Source: Brevibacillus agri (GTDB lineage Bacteria; Bacillota; Bacilli; Brevibacillales; Brevibacillaceae). Taken from it: a stretch of DNA of 64,000 bases. Numbering within the stretch: position 1 is the first letter of the stretch; each line of letters starts with the position of its first letter. The notes beneath the pieces are model-generated. The model had not been told where the DNA came from. It ran no database searches and saw only the letters and a program-made list of their open reading frames with translations. The stretch spans positions 3,154,001 through 3,218,000 of the forward strand of contig NZ_CP026363.1 in the NCBI RefSeq assembly GCF_004117055.1, written 5' to 3'. Positions 45,002-53,833 of the stretch are shown here, one piece after another. The translations under genes were made by a program, and so were the position numbers.

Positions 45002-46942
45002 TTACGGAAACGGGTGCGGATGTGGATTCAGTTGGGCGTACGTGAGCGGCTGTTTGGCGTAGCCGAGCGTGACAGGAACGTGCAAGACGCGCTCCAGATT
45101 GGTCAGCCGCGTCAAATGGTGACCAAACGTCATCGGTAGCATCCCCGGAATCAGGACGCGCACGCAGGACAGCCCGATGCGGCTCACCTCTGGCGTCGTC
45201 TGCTCCACGACGATCACGTCGAGCTGCAAGCGGCGAAATACAGCCAACAGCGCCTTTAAGTCGTCTGTCAGATCCGCGTGCCTGCCCGGCTGCGCAAACG
45301 CCTCGGCAAACGACTGCTGCGGCCCGTTATTTTCGAGCAAAAAGCCGAGGCGTTCTTCCGCCTCCGGCAAGCCGTAGAGCATGGCGTGATCGTCCATTTT
45401 TTTCACGAGCGAGGCGTCGTGGTACATGCGCACATAGCGGTCGCGGTTCGCTTCAAACTTGTCGTGCAAATTGTTCAGCATCGCTGCCGTCTCGTGCAGC
45501 CCGCTTTTGACTGCCCGGATCGGATCGGGATGGGCGCCGCCTGCGCAGACGAGATTCAGCCCTGTCTGTTTGCGGTTTTTCGCGATCATCCACACGCTCG
45601 GAATGCCGTTTTCCAGCGTCGCGTTGAACAAGTGCAGGTCGTAGTCGGTGACGGACTCAAGCCGCGCGAGCATCAAGTCCAGCTCCCGGTCGCCGGACGT
45701 CGCCGGATCGAGCCTCGGCAGCGGCAGCCGGGCATACCAGGTGAGCAAAAAAGCATCGCGCTCCACCACTTCCAACATGCCGTAAAAAATCGCTTCCTCC
45801 AGGCTTCCCCCGATCGCACAGCCATTGGACGTCTCGAAGACGAATCCGTCTCCGTAGCCGAGACTGTAGTAAGCCATCCGCTCGGGAACGAGGATCGGCC
45901 GCTCCTTCATGCAGGAATAGCCCCATACCCAGTTCATCGGTCGCTTCGGGTCGAACGGCTGAAACGGAAAGCCGGGCATAGCGTACTGCTCCCGGGAATG
46001 AACGCCGCATGTCACAGGGTCGAGCGCGTGCTCCGCCAGATTCGCGTAGCAGTCGTAGACGACCGTTTTCTTGCCGCGCGGCGTCAAGCCGCAGTAGCGC
46101 TCCAGCCCTTCCAGAATCGCCGTCCACTCGCTGTCGGCATAGGAATTGGACCGCCCCGCTGTCGCTTCGTCGTGGGGAAACAGCGGCAGATTGACGCTCA
46201 CATCCGAGTAAACCGAGACGAGATCGCGCATTTTCCCGTTTAAAAAGCCTGTCCGCGCATCCACGTATTCCGTGCGCAGCGCGGGCTGCAACTCCGCCAT
46301 CGACTTCACGCGGTAGCTGTCCGGATGCCGCTTCGGACTCGGCTTCCAGGCAAACGTCGCCCGCTCTGACGTGTCCTCGTCCAGACGACCGCAAATGCCG
46401 CAGAGCGGATCGGCGAGAAAAAAGTGGCGAGAGCTTGCCAACGTCTCTAGGTCGAGCAACTGGAGATGGTCGCGCAACCGGGCTTGTTTTCCCGCAGCCA
46501 TCCGCTGTACTTCCGCCACTACATAATGGCTCACCTGCAAAAGTCCGGTGCGCGAAGCCCAGGCATCTGCCGCCACCCCGCCTTCTTTTGTCAGTTGAAA
46601 CTGGTGCTCCCACATTTCCTTGCGATCGCGGCCAGCCATGAGCCGCCGCATGTCCGCGCATTGCGAGCAGCCCGGAAGCCCCGGCTGCACGTACGGCCCG
46701 ATCACCGCTTCGCCGAAGGACACAAACGCCCTGAGCCAAGGAACGCCCGCGGCTTGTAGCCACTTTTCCGCTTCCAGATGTTCATGCGGCCGCCAGCCGT
46801 CTTGCAGCACCAGCGCCAGGTCGGCATGTGTCTCTTCCCGCTCGACCGTCTGCTTTCGCGTCACGCAAAAATCCGCCTGCAACCGTGCTGCGACCAGATC
46901 AGCCAGCAGCCCTTCGCCCACGACCAGAATCTCCTTACCCAT
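45002..46942 (-). CDS. sagD: YcaO-domain azoline-forming protein (SagD-type)
   Basis: A 646-residue YcaO protein that uses ATP to activate peptide amides for cyclodehydration of Cys/Ser/Thr. The N-terminal part (MGKEILVVGEGLLADLVAAR, GPYVQPGLPGCSQC) resembles an E1/ThiF-like region with a CxxC. CGICGRLDED gives a second cysteine pair, and the YcaO core includes GCAIGGSLEEAIFYGMLEVV and ERDAFLLTWYARLP. The C-terminus NPHPHPFP carries the proline-rich tail needed by azoline-forming YcaOs. ATG 46942 (after GAGAGGAGG) overlaps the upstream gene by eight bases, ATGGGTAA. Confidence 0.93.
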   Translation of the reverse strand: MGKEILVVGEGLLADLVAARLQADFCVTRKQTVEREETHADLALVLQDGWRPHEHLEAEKWLQAAGVPWLRAFVSFGEAVIGPYVQPGLPGCSQCADMRRLMAGRDRKEMWEHQFQLTKEGGVAADAWASRTGLLQVSHYVVAEVQRMAAGKQARLRDHLQLLDLETLASSRHFFLADPLCGICGRLDEDTSERATFAWKPSPKRHPDSYRVKSMAELQPALRTEYVDARTGFLNGKMRDLVSVYSDVSVNLPLFPHDEATAGRSNSYADSEWTAILEGLERYCGLTPRGKKTVVYDCYANLAEHALDPVTCGVHSREQYAMPGFPFQPFDPKRPMNWVWGYSCMKERPILVPERMAYYSLGYGDGFVFETSNGCAIGGSLEEAIFYGMLEVVERDAFLLTWYARLPLPRLDPATSGDRELDLMLARLESVTDYDLHLFNATLENGIPSVWMIAKNRKQTGLNLVCAGGAHPDPIRAVKSGLHETAAMLNNLHDKFEANRDRYVRMYHDASLVKKMDDHAMLYGLPEAEERLGFLLENNGPQQSFAEAFAQPGRHADLTDDLKALLAVFRRLQLDVIVVEQTTPEVSRIGLSCVRVLIPGMLPMTFGHHLTRLTNLERVLHVPVTLGYAKQPLTYAQLNPHPHPFP

Positions 46943-48908
46943 GCGCTTCCTCCTCTCGCAGCGACAAAGCGACGACCCCCGCCAAATCTTCCTGTAAAAA
47001 TGGCTCCACAGCCGCATTCAGCAGCACGGGGACCAGCCGTTGCCGGGCCAGCACGTCGCGCGCCTGCTGCCACAGCTCTGCCTCGCTGTCCGGGCAGGGA
47101 CGAAGCATCGCCTCTTGCTCGGGCTGTTCGGGCTGGTCCAGTGAAACAAAGGACGTCCTCACGACAGAGGCGAGGACTTCATCCGCCGCTCCTTGCCGTT
47201 TTAGCAACGCCGCTTGCAGCGCTTTGCGCAGCGCCGCCACTTCATGCAGGCCAACCGTGCCAACCCATTCTGTCCCGTTCCCAATCCCGACCCAGTACAC
47301 CGGAAAGCCGCACAGGTCGGCACCGCGGGCGATTTGCGGCTGTTCTTTTTCAATGGCGAACGCGCGCAAGTAAAAAAGACACGGCTCGTCGCGCAGCTCT
47401 GGCAGCTTCACGCGAGTCGCTACGGGCGGCCGCAACTGCACCTGCTCGGCCAGGCTGGACTGCAAGCAGTTGTACAAGGCGCGGCACAGCGCCTCCGCTC
47501 CCGACTCTCCCGCGCCGATGCCGTAGACGCTCTCCTGTGTGCTGTCCGGCTTGCCGCCGCCAAACATATGCGCAGAAGCTGTCCGGATGCCGCACGCGCC
47601 AACAAGGCGGGACACGTACATTTCCGTCCCCAGCAAGCCCGCTTCCTTGCGTGCCTCCTCATGGGTGTAGCCCGGGCATATCCGGGCGGGCAGCAGCTCG
47701 GCAGGACCATCCGCTACAGGATCGACTGCCTGCACCTGGCATTGCGCGAGCGGCAGTTGCACCAGTTCTCCTTCGTCCCAGAGGTGAAAAATGCCAATGT
47801 CCGGCGAAGTCCACGCCTGGAAGGAAGCAAACAGACCGTGCCTTTGCGGCTCTGCTTCCGCAAGCACCTGCTGTTCGTCCACCGGGACGAGACGCGGGCT
47901 TCCCTGTACAAGCGGATGCGCCATAACCGTTCGCCAGCTCCCGGAAAGCGTCTCCAGATCGAGCACGTACAGCTTGCCGCCCGGCTCTGCTGCCGCTACA
48001 CCTGTCACCTGCTTGAACCATTCGAAGACCGCGACGTTTGCCAACAGTGCGGCTGACGTGGCCGTAAACGGATGGCCGCGGGCGTCTTCGCGCAAATAAA
48101 CGCGGTGCAGGCGACGTAGCACCGAATCCAGGCACACTGGCGAAGACGGGTGCACCAACGGGCCAGCCACTCCTTTTTGCAGCAGCCCAAAGGCGGGAAC
48201 GAACGTTTTTCCCATCTCCCGGCACACGGCATGCACGAGAGGCAGCTCGCTCTGCTCTGCATCATCTGCGACGTACAAAACCGCAGAAAACGGCGCAAGC
48301 GCCTGCTCCCAGCCCGCTTTTCCCTGCTGCTGGATGGGGATTTCGGTCAGCTCTGCCTCCGGGTCTTTTTGCCTCGCATGCGCATACAGCTCTGCCAGCC
48401 GCTCTCGATTGACAGACGACCGATCGGTCAGCGCGAAGTGAACGTGCGGGCAGCCCGACTCCCATAACGCGTGAATCAAAGCGAGCAAAAAGGAGCCAGC
48501 CCCTACGGCGAGTGGCTTTTGCTGCCGATACGCCTGAAATGCCTGGCCGCCTGAGCCAGCGAGTTGCTCGACGAAGCCGATCTGCGCGGAAAATCGCTCC
48601 ACGACCGCAGCGGACAGTTGATGCGGCTTGCAGTCGCTTACGTCCTGGACGAATCCGTTTTGCAGCAGGCTCTCGGCGATCTGATAAATTTGGCTCTGGT
48701 ATGCTTCCGGCAAATCAGCCGTGATCTCAGCCAGCGTGTGCTCGCCGTTGAAGATCGGCAGCAACTGCTGGACCCACTGATCGATCATTTCCCCTTCCAT
48801 GCGAAACGTCCCGACGTTATTGCGAAAATAGACGCTGCCATCGGGATTGGGCAAAAAAAACGTATCCCGGTTCACTGCAAGACGCATCGACGGATTCAGT
48901 TTGACCAT
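46935..48908 (-). CDS. Bacteriocin maturation protein with leader-binding domain
   Basis: A 657-residue TOMM maturation protein. The first ~100 residues look like a PqqD-like RiPP recognition element (DGSVYFRNNVGTFRMEGEMI, then GEHTLAEITADLPEAYQSQI), which would dock the precursor leader. The rest resembles the E1/ThiF-like partner that positions substrate for YcaO (LAVGAGSFLLALIHALWESG). ATG 48908 is preceded by AAGGAGGAAGAGC. Eight-base overlap with the YcaO gene indicates coupling. The family is known from the putative thiazole-containing bacteriocin clusters of Bacillus. Confidence 0.88.
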   Translation of the reverse strand: MVKLNPSMRLAVNRDTFFLPNPDGSVYFRNNVGTFRMEGEMIDQWVQQLLPIFNGEHTLAEITADLPEAYQSQIYQIAESLLQNGFVQDVSDCKPHQLSAAVVERFSAQIGFVEQLAGSGGQAFQAYRQQKPLAVGAGSFLLALIHALWESGCPHVHFALTDRSSVNRERLAELYAHARQKDPEAELTEIPIQQQGKAGWEQALAPFSAVLYVADDAEQSELPLVHAVCREMGKTFVPAFGLLQKGVAGPLVHPSSPVCLDSVLRRLHRVYLREDARGHPFTATSAALLANVAVFEWFKQVTGVAAAEPGGKLYVLDLETLSGSWRTVMAHPLVQGSPRLVPVDEQQVLAEAEPQRHGLFASFQAWTSPDIGIFHLWDEGELVQLPLAQCQVQAVDPVADGPAELLPARICPGYTHEEARKEAGLLGTEMYVSRLVGACGIRTASAHMFGGGKPDSTQESVYGIGAGESGAEALCRALYNCLQSSLAEQVQLRPPVATRVKLPELRDEPCLFYLRAFAIEKEQPQIARGADLCGFPVYWVGIGNGTEWVGTVGLHEVAALRKALQAALLKRQGAADEVLASVVRTSFVSLDQPEQPEQEAMLRPCPDSEAELWQQARDVLARQRLVPVLLNAAVEPFLQEDLAGVVALSLREEEAHG

Positions 48909-49001
48909 GCTCTTCCTCCTTGCTTGGCTGCGTGCGCCACTTTGCGCCATGAGGGTGTCACGGTCATTTTATGTCGTGCGCTTTGTCCGAAATGCCTGCG
49001 C

Positions 49002-49050
49002 AAAAAAAGCGAAAAGCTCCTGCCTGACAACCGCCTGACAGAAGCTTTCG
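49002..49050 (-). terminator. Attenuating terminator between TOMM precursor and enzyme genes
   Basis: On the minus strand GAAAGCTTCTG and CAGGAGCTTTTC pair, with inner TCAGG repeats, followed by a T-rich tract ending TTTTTTT. It sits 47 bases after the precursor stop and 94 before the first enzyme gene, the usual way to make more precursor than enzyme. Confidence 0.7.
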
Positions 49051-49096
49051 TGGAGTTGGCCTGCCCGTTTGCTGCGCGGGAGGCTGGGAGACTAGA

Positions 49097-49360
49097 CTAG
49101 AAGCATCGGGCGCACTGCGTGCACGGGAAGAAGCACGGAAAGAAGCAGGTGCCAAAACAGCTACAAGAACAACTGCAACCGCCGCATCCGCCACAGCGCC
49201 CGCATCTGGCACAGCCTCCGCATCGCCCGTGGCTGCAACGGCCACACCGGCTGCGCACGAGCATCGTTTCCTGTTCTTTTTCTTTATCCCATGGAGTCAC
49301 GTTCTCCGCCTTGAATTCCGAAGCCTTCAGCTTTTTCAGCTCTTTTTTAAACTCATCCAT
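49097..49360 (-). CDS. Cys-rich TOMM precursor, heterocycloanthracin/sonorensin type
   Basis: An 87-residue precursor. A charged leader (MDEFKKELKKLKASEFKAEN, then VTPWDKEKEQETML) is followed by a core of about 50 residues starting near RCGRCSHGRC. The core holds 16 cysteines, mostly at every third position (CGGCARCGRCGGCGGC), then SCSCSC and FFPCFFPC, ending CARCF. The start ATG 49360 follows GGAGGTG; a GTG at 49381 precedes that site and is not used. Leader and core layout match heterocycloanthracin-like bacteriocins, but the arginine-rich, FFPC-containing core is distinctive. Cysteines would become thiazoles. Confidence 0.88.
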   Translation of the reverse strand: MDEFKKELKKLKASEFKAENVTPWDKEKEQETMLVRSRCGRCSHGRCGGCARCGRCGGCGGCSCSCSCFGTCFFPCFFPCTQCARCF

Positions 49361-49384
49361 CCAAATTTTCACCTCCGCCACTGC

Positions 49385-49401
49385 ATGTAGCTACTCTACA
49401 T
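49385..49401. promoter_or_regulatory. Inverted repeat upstream of the TOMM precursor
   Basis: ATGTAG-CTACT-CTACAT is a perfect 6-base inverted repeat just before the ribosome-binding site of the precursor gene. It could be an operator or a 5'-leader hairpin. No clear promoter could be assigned in the 190 bases upstream. Confidence 0.4.
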
Positions 49402-49592
49402 TTATGAAGCGGCGATAGGTATTCGTTCCAGTTGCAAACGCCCATTTTTCCCCGGGGCAAAACCGGCATCTCGGTGAAGCCTAGTTTAGTGAGAATGATG
49501 CCAACTGCACTCGTATGCGCCTTCGCTCTCCCTAAGGGAATTGACAATAATCTATTTCTTATCCATTGAGGAAGCCCTACACACAAAGTCAA

Positions 49593-52500
49593 TCATAATC
49601 CGCGATATTTATCAAAGAATACCAATAATTTTTCAATAACGCTTTGCTTTTTTTCTGTACGATTGTTTTGTCTAGCAAACCGAGATATCGGCGGCAAAAT
49701 TTTATCAATATCTGTGCCTGTTGTTTTAAGCATGCCATCATGGAATGCGTTCTCAATAAGCTGGTACGTTTCCTCGGGTTTCAGTCTTTCCTCTTCAATA
49801 AGTGCAGTCAGATCAGCTTCCTTTTGCGCAAGAACAAAAGATTCCCACCCCTTATCTACATTACTTTCGATATTAATTCGTGAAATAAAACCTTCAATAA
49901 GTTCCTTCTTGCTCCGAAGCTCAATACTGGAATCAACTGCCTTCCGTATGTCAGTAAGAAGACTTTTGTCAGCGCAATTGGATTCATGATATTTTGAAAC
50001 CAGCATGAGAATATAATCAATGTTAACCTCAATCTGCTTCACAAGCTCAATTTCAAAAACAATGTCGTCATTGATATCCTCTTTTTCTGAGTTCGTTCGC
50101 TTACTAAAAGTTTGGTATAAATCCAGATATACGCTTTGGTAATCTTGAAAATCACGCACAGACAGAATTTCATTTCCAGCAAAATCGTCAAAAGAAGTAA
50201 GTATGTTTTTAAGCCGCAAAATCGCACCAAAAAGGCGAATGAAATCCTTCTGTGCTCCCTCTCCAACAATGGCAGTTCCTAACGGATAAGTGGACATCAG
50301 CTTTTGTATGAGTTCAACATATCCCGGTTTATGCTTGCCATTTTCCTCGTACCCGTTGTAATAGTCGGCGTAAGTTTTCAACAAGACAATGCCACCGGCT
50401 TCTCTATCTCCAAAACGAGCAAGAGCATCATCCGTAGCTTGTTTTAAATTACGGAAACAGACAATATTTCCAAATGTTTTAACACTGTTCAGTATACGAT
50501 TGGTGCGGCTAAACGCCTGAATTAACCCGTGCTGGCGCAGATTTTTATCTACCCATAAGGTATTTAGCGTAGTGGCATCAAAACCTGTAAGGAACATATT
50601 GACAACGATAAGCAAATCGATTTCACGATTTTTCATCCGCAGGGATACGTCTTTGTAGTAGTTTTGAAATTTGTCGGCAGAGGTATCATAGTTGACGTTG
50701 AAAGTCTCATTATAATCAGCAATTGCCGATTCAAGGAAATCCCGGCTGGTTTTATCAAGCCTGTTATTGTCAAAATCCTCATCTGGGTCCTCTTCATTGG
50801 GTGTATAGCTGAAAATGGTTGCAATATTTAGCCGTTTCCCTATTTGCTCCATTTGCTTTTTAAATTCATTATAATATTTCATTGCCATCGGAATAGAAGC
50901 AACGGCAAAAATTGAGTTAAAACCGTTTACCTGCTTGGTGATTTTTTCTTCAAGCACCGCATTATTTTTGGATTTTGCTATTTCCTTAACATTTTGAATC
51001 ACTCTGTATTCGTAATAAGAGCGGTTTTCATTTCTCTTTGTTTTCTGATCGAAATGTTCAAGAATATATTTTACAATCGCGCTTACCCGTTCGGGGGCGG
51101 CTAAAGCTTTCTCCACATCAATAGCACGCACCTGCTCATCTTTGACATCCGGCGCCATTTTGACAGTATCTATGTAGTCGATGCGGAAAGGCAAAACATT
51201 ACCATCATTGATTGCATCCACAATGGTATACGTATGGAGCTTATCTCCAAAGGTCTGCGGGGTTGTTTTAAGCATGGGATCTCCGCCGGAATCTGCATTT
51301 ACCGCAAAAATAGGTGTACCGGTAAACCCAAACAAATGATATTTTTGGAACGCCTTTGTAATACGGCGGTGCATATCACCAAATTGCGAGCGATGGCATT
51401 CGTCAAAAATAATCACAATATGCTTTTTGTATACATCGTGAGTTTTATTGCTTGTAATAAACTTGTCAAGCTTTTGAATGGTTGTAATGATTATTTTTGC
51501 GGTTTTGCTCTCCAACTGCTTTTGGAGGATTCTTGTGGAAGTATTGCTGTTTGCGGCCCCTTTTTCAAAGCGGTCATATTCCTTCATGGTCTGATAATCC
51601 AAATCTTTGCGGTCAACCACAAACAATACCTTATCGATATAGGGTAATCCGCTGGCAAGCTGCGCCGTTTTAAAGCTAGTGAGGGTTTTGCCGCTGCCAG
51701 TTGTATGCCAGATATACCCTCCGCTATCTATAGTACCGTATTTTTTGTAGTTCGTTGCGATTGCAATGCGATTTAAAATTCTTTCGGTTGCCGCAATTTG
51801 ATAAGGCCGCATCACAAGCAGCAAATCCTCTGATGTAAAGACGCAATAGCGGGTAAGGATATTGAGAATGGTGTGTTTCGCAAAAAAGGTTTTGGTAAAG
51901 TCCTTTAAATCGGCAATAATCTTATTGGTTGCGTCGGCCCAAAAACTTGTAAACTCAAAGCTATTGCTTGTCTTTTTTCGGTTTTGCCGCTCATTTTCGT
52001 CCGTTTCCTTGATGTGCTGGCTACGGGTGGTATTGCTGTAATATTTGGTGTGGGTTCCATTGCTGATAACAAAAATCTGCACATATTCAAATAGACCCGA
52101 AGCTGCACTAAAGCTGACCCGCTGATAACGGTTGATTTGGTTAAATGCTTCCCGGATGGCTACACCGCGCCTTTTCAGCTCGACGTGTACCAACGGCAGT
52201 CCGTTCACAAGAATAGTCACGTCATAGCGTGTAGAATACGTTCCGTTTGGCTCTTCGTATTGGTTAATCACCTGTAAACGGTTATTGTGGATATACTTTT
52301 TATCAATCAGGTATATGTTCTTGGTAGTTCCATCATCCCGTTTCAAAATTTGGACATGGTCGGTCTGAATGCGACGGGTTTTCTCAATAATACCGTCATT
52401 CGCACCCGCAATACATTTTTTGAAAAACCAGTCCCACTCTGTATCGGTGAAAACATAATCATTAAGCTTTTCAAGCTGACAGCGAAGGTTCGCTATCAGC

Positions 52501-52673
52501 TCTTCCTCATTGGAAATTTGGATATATTCATATTGTTGATCTTTAAGCTGTTTGATAAAATCTCGTTCAAGCTGAGCCTCCGATTGATAGGTGTCCTCAC
52601 TGCGGTGAGACGGGGTATATTTCGCCACAACAGTTGATTCGTTGTCAGCCGCAACAATATTAAACTGGTTCAT
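49593..52673 (-). CDS. hsdR: Type I restriction enzyme R subunit
   Basis: A 1026-residue restriction and translocation subunit. The nuclease motif appears as RYDVTILVNGLPLVHVELKR (D...ExK). The SF2 helicase core has Walker A HTTGSGKTLTS, DEAD-like FDECHRSQFG and motif III GFTGTPIF. Start ATG overlaps the hsdS stop by four bases. AT-rich codon use contrasts with both flanks, pointing to recent transfer. It is last in hsdM-x-hsdS-hsdR. Confidence 0.96.
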   Translation of the reverse strand: MNQFNIVAADNESTVVAKYTPSHRSEDTYQSEAQLERDFIKQLKDQQYEYIQISNEEELIANLRCQLEKLNDYVFTDTEWDWFFKKCIAGANDGIIEKTRRIQTDHVQILKRDDGTTKNIYLIDKKYIHNNRLQVINQYEEPNGTYSTRYDVTILVNGLPLVHVELKRRGVAIREAFNQINRYQRVSFSAASGLFEYVQIFVISNGTHTKYYSNTTRSQHIKETDENERQNRKKTSNSFEFTSFWADATNKIIADLKDFTKTFFAKHTILNILTRYCVFTSEDLLLVMRPYQIAATERILNRIAIATNYKKYGTIDSGGYIWHTTGSGKTLTSFKTAQLASGLPYIDKVLFVVDRKDLDYQTMKEYDRFEKGAANSNTSTRILQKQLESKTAKIIITTIQKLDKFITSNKTHDVYKKHIVIIFDECHRSQFGDMHRRITKAFQKYHLFGFTGTPIFAVNADSGGDPMLKTTPQTFGDKLHTYTIVDAINDGNVLPFRIDYIDTVKMAPDVKDEQVRAIDVEKALAAPERVSAIVKYILEHFDQKTKRNENRSYYEYRVIQNVKEIAKSKNNAVLEEKITKQVNGFNSIFAVASIPMAMKYYNEFKKQMEQIGKRLNIATIFSYTPNEEDPDEDFDNNRLDKTSRDFLESAIADYNETFNVNYDTSADKFQNYYKDVSLRMKNREIDLLIVVNMFLTGFDATTLNTLWVDKNLRQHGLIQAFSRTNRILNSVKTFGNIVCFRNLKQATDDALARFGDREAGGIVLLKTYADYYNGYEENGKHKPGYVELIQKLMSTYPLGTAIVGEGAQKDFIRLFGAILRLKNILTSFDDFAGNEILSVRDFQDYQSVYLDLYQTFSKRTNSEKEDINDDIVFEIELVKQIEVNIDYILMLVSKYHESNCADKSLLTDIRKAVDSSIELRSKKELIEGFISRINIESNVDKGWESFVLAQKEADLTALIEEERLKPEETYQLIENAFHDGMLKTTGTDIDKILPPISRFARQNNRTEKKQSVIEKLLVFFDKYRGL

Positions 52674-53833
52674 GCTCCTGCCTCCTTGAACGTGAGCAGC
52701 TTGTCACGGTAGTATTCATATTGCTTGCGCCTTGCCTCAATTTCAGCGGGCAACCCTTCGCTAATGTCGTTGCACAGCTTGTCAAAGCGGTCGAGAATGT
52801 CGACAATTCGGGCTTGTTCCTCTAACGATGGCAAAGGAATAGTTATTGCTTTTAGTGCTGGAATACTGGAATGCACAACCTTGCTTTTCACTTTGCCTTT
52901 ACTTTTCTGGAACTGTGCTTCAGATGTAGAAAGAGCATAGGCTAAATACTTTGGGTTTTGTTCATGCTTCATTACAACGATATCACTGCCTGCGTAGCAC
53001 GTTTCATGCCCTATATAGGCACAAGATTTAGCGATTTCCTCCACGCTTTCGCCTGTAATAGCAAACAAAATATCCCCATGTGCAAAGGTTTTTGTGCCAT
53101 ATTGTGTATGGGAAATGCAAGTGTCAAACCAAATACCATATGTTGTGTAAATTTCGCCATATCTTACGCAAGGGAAACCTTCTTCGGTAACTTCATCACG
53201 CTTAATACCTGCACCCCGATACATATCAGTGGCGATTTCCCCAAGCGTCACCCTCGGTACATCATCACCAAAGGTCAACAGCTTATCTCGATAATATTCA
53301 TATTGCTTTTTTCTCGCTGTAAGCTCTGCTGTAAGCTCTGCTGTAAGCTCTGCTGTAAGCTCTGTGAAATTGTCCAAGATCCTGACAATTTCACGCTGTA
53401 CGGGTAAGGGAGGAACAGGAACTTTGAAGCTTTGTAGCGTTGACAAAACGATATATGTCATTGCGGCTGAGTTAGTATGATTTTCAAGATAAGCTTTCAA
53501 ATCATTGTTGATGACAAAGTATAAGAAACGGACATCAATAAATTTATTGAAATTTGTTAATACATAAGTGCGTTGGTAAGCCTCAAATTTACCACTATAA
53601 TGTTTGACTTCACCTACGTTTGCATTGCCTGCGATAAGCAATGCTTCAGTGTCCCAGCGATATTTATCGATACGACTGATTTCTTTAGCAGTTGTAAAAA
53701 AAGGATATTTACCACCTTCTACAGCGGCATTGGCATTTAGTTTTCCAGTTTCAATTTCGCATACTTCACCCAACTTCACATATTTAACCCCGTTCGGGCA
53801 AAGCTCATTAATAAGCTGTTCGAGCTTAGTCAT
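52670..53833 (-). CDS. hsdS: Type I restriction-modification specificity subunit
   Basis: A 387-residue DNA-recognition subunit with two target-recognition domains. Each is followed by a conserved helix: RKKQYEYYRDKLLTFGDDVP in the centre and RRKQYEYYRDKLLTF at the C-terminus. The central helix is preceded by a TEL TAEL TAEL TAEL TA repeat (four 12-base DNA units at 53316-53363). In the EcoR124 family the number of TAEL units sets the spacing of the two half-sites. ATG 53833 after GGAGGTGG overlaps the preceding gene by eight bases. Confidence 0.95.
   Translation of the reverse strand: MTKLEQLINELCPNGVKYVKLGEVCEIETGKLNANAAVEGGKYPFFTTAKEISRIDKYRWDTEALLIAGNANVGEVKHYSGKFEAYQRTYVLTNFNKFIDVRFLYFVINNDLKAYLENHTNSAAMTYIVLSTLQSFKVPVPPLPVQREIVRILDNFTELTAELTAELTAELTARKKQYEYYRDKLLTFGDDVPRVTLGEIATDMYRGAGIKRDEVTEEGFPCVRYGEIYTTYGIWFDTCISHTQYGTKTFAHGDILFAITGESVEEIAKSCAYIGHETCYAGSDIVVMKHEQNPKYLAYALSTSEAQFQKSKGKVKSKVVHSSIPALKAITIPLPSLEEQARIVDILDRFDKLCNDISEGLPAEIEARRKQYEYYRDKLLTFKEAGA
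53316..53363. repeat. Four 12-base repeats in hsdS (TAEL repeat)
   Basis: Plus-strand GCTGTAAGCTCT occurs four times head to tail with no mismatch. It encodes the TAEL helix extension between the two recognition domains of HsdS. Slippage would change the number of units in steps of four residues without breaking the frame. Confidence 0.95.

Noticed and set aside
49353..49592. 79-codon minus-strand frame between hsdR and the TOMM precursor
   Set aside because: No ribosome-binding site, no recognisable family, and it overlaps the start of the precursor gene.
53316..53363. CRISPR-like array
   Set aside because: Repeats are contiguous, 12 bases long, without spacers, and inside hsdS; no cas genes anywhere in the window.
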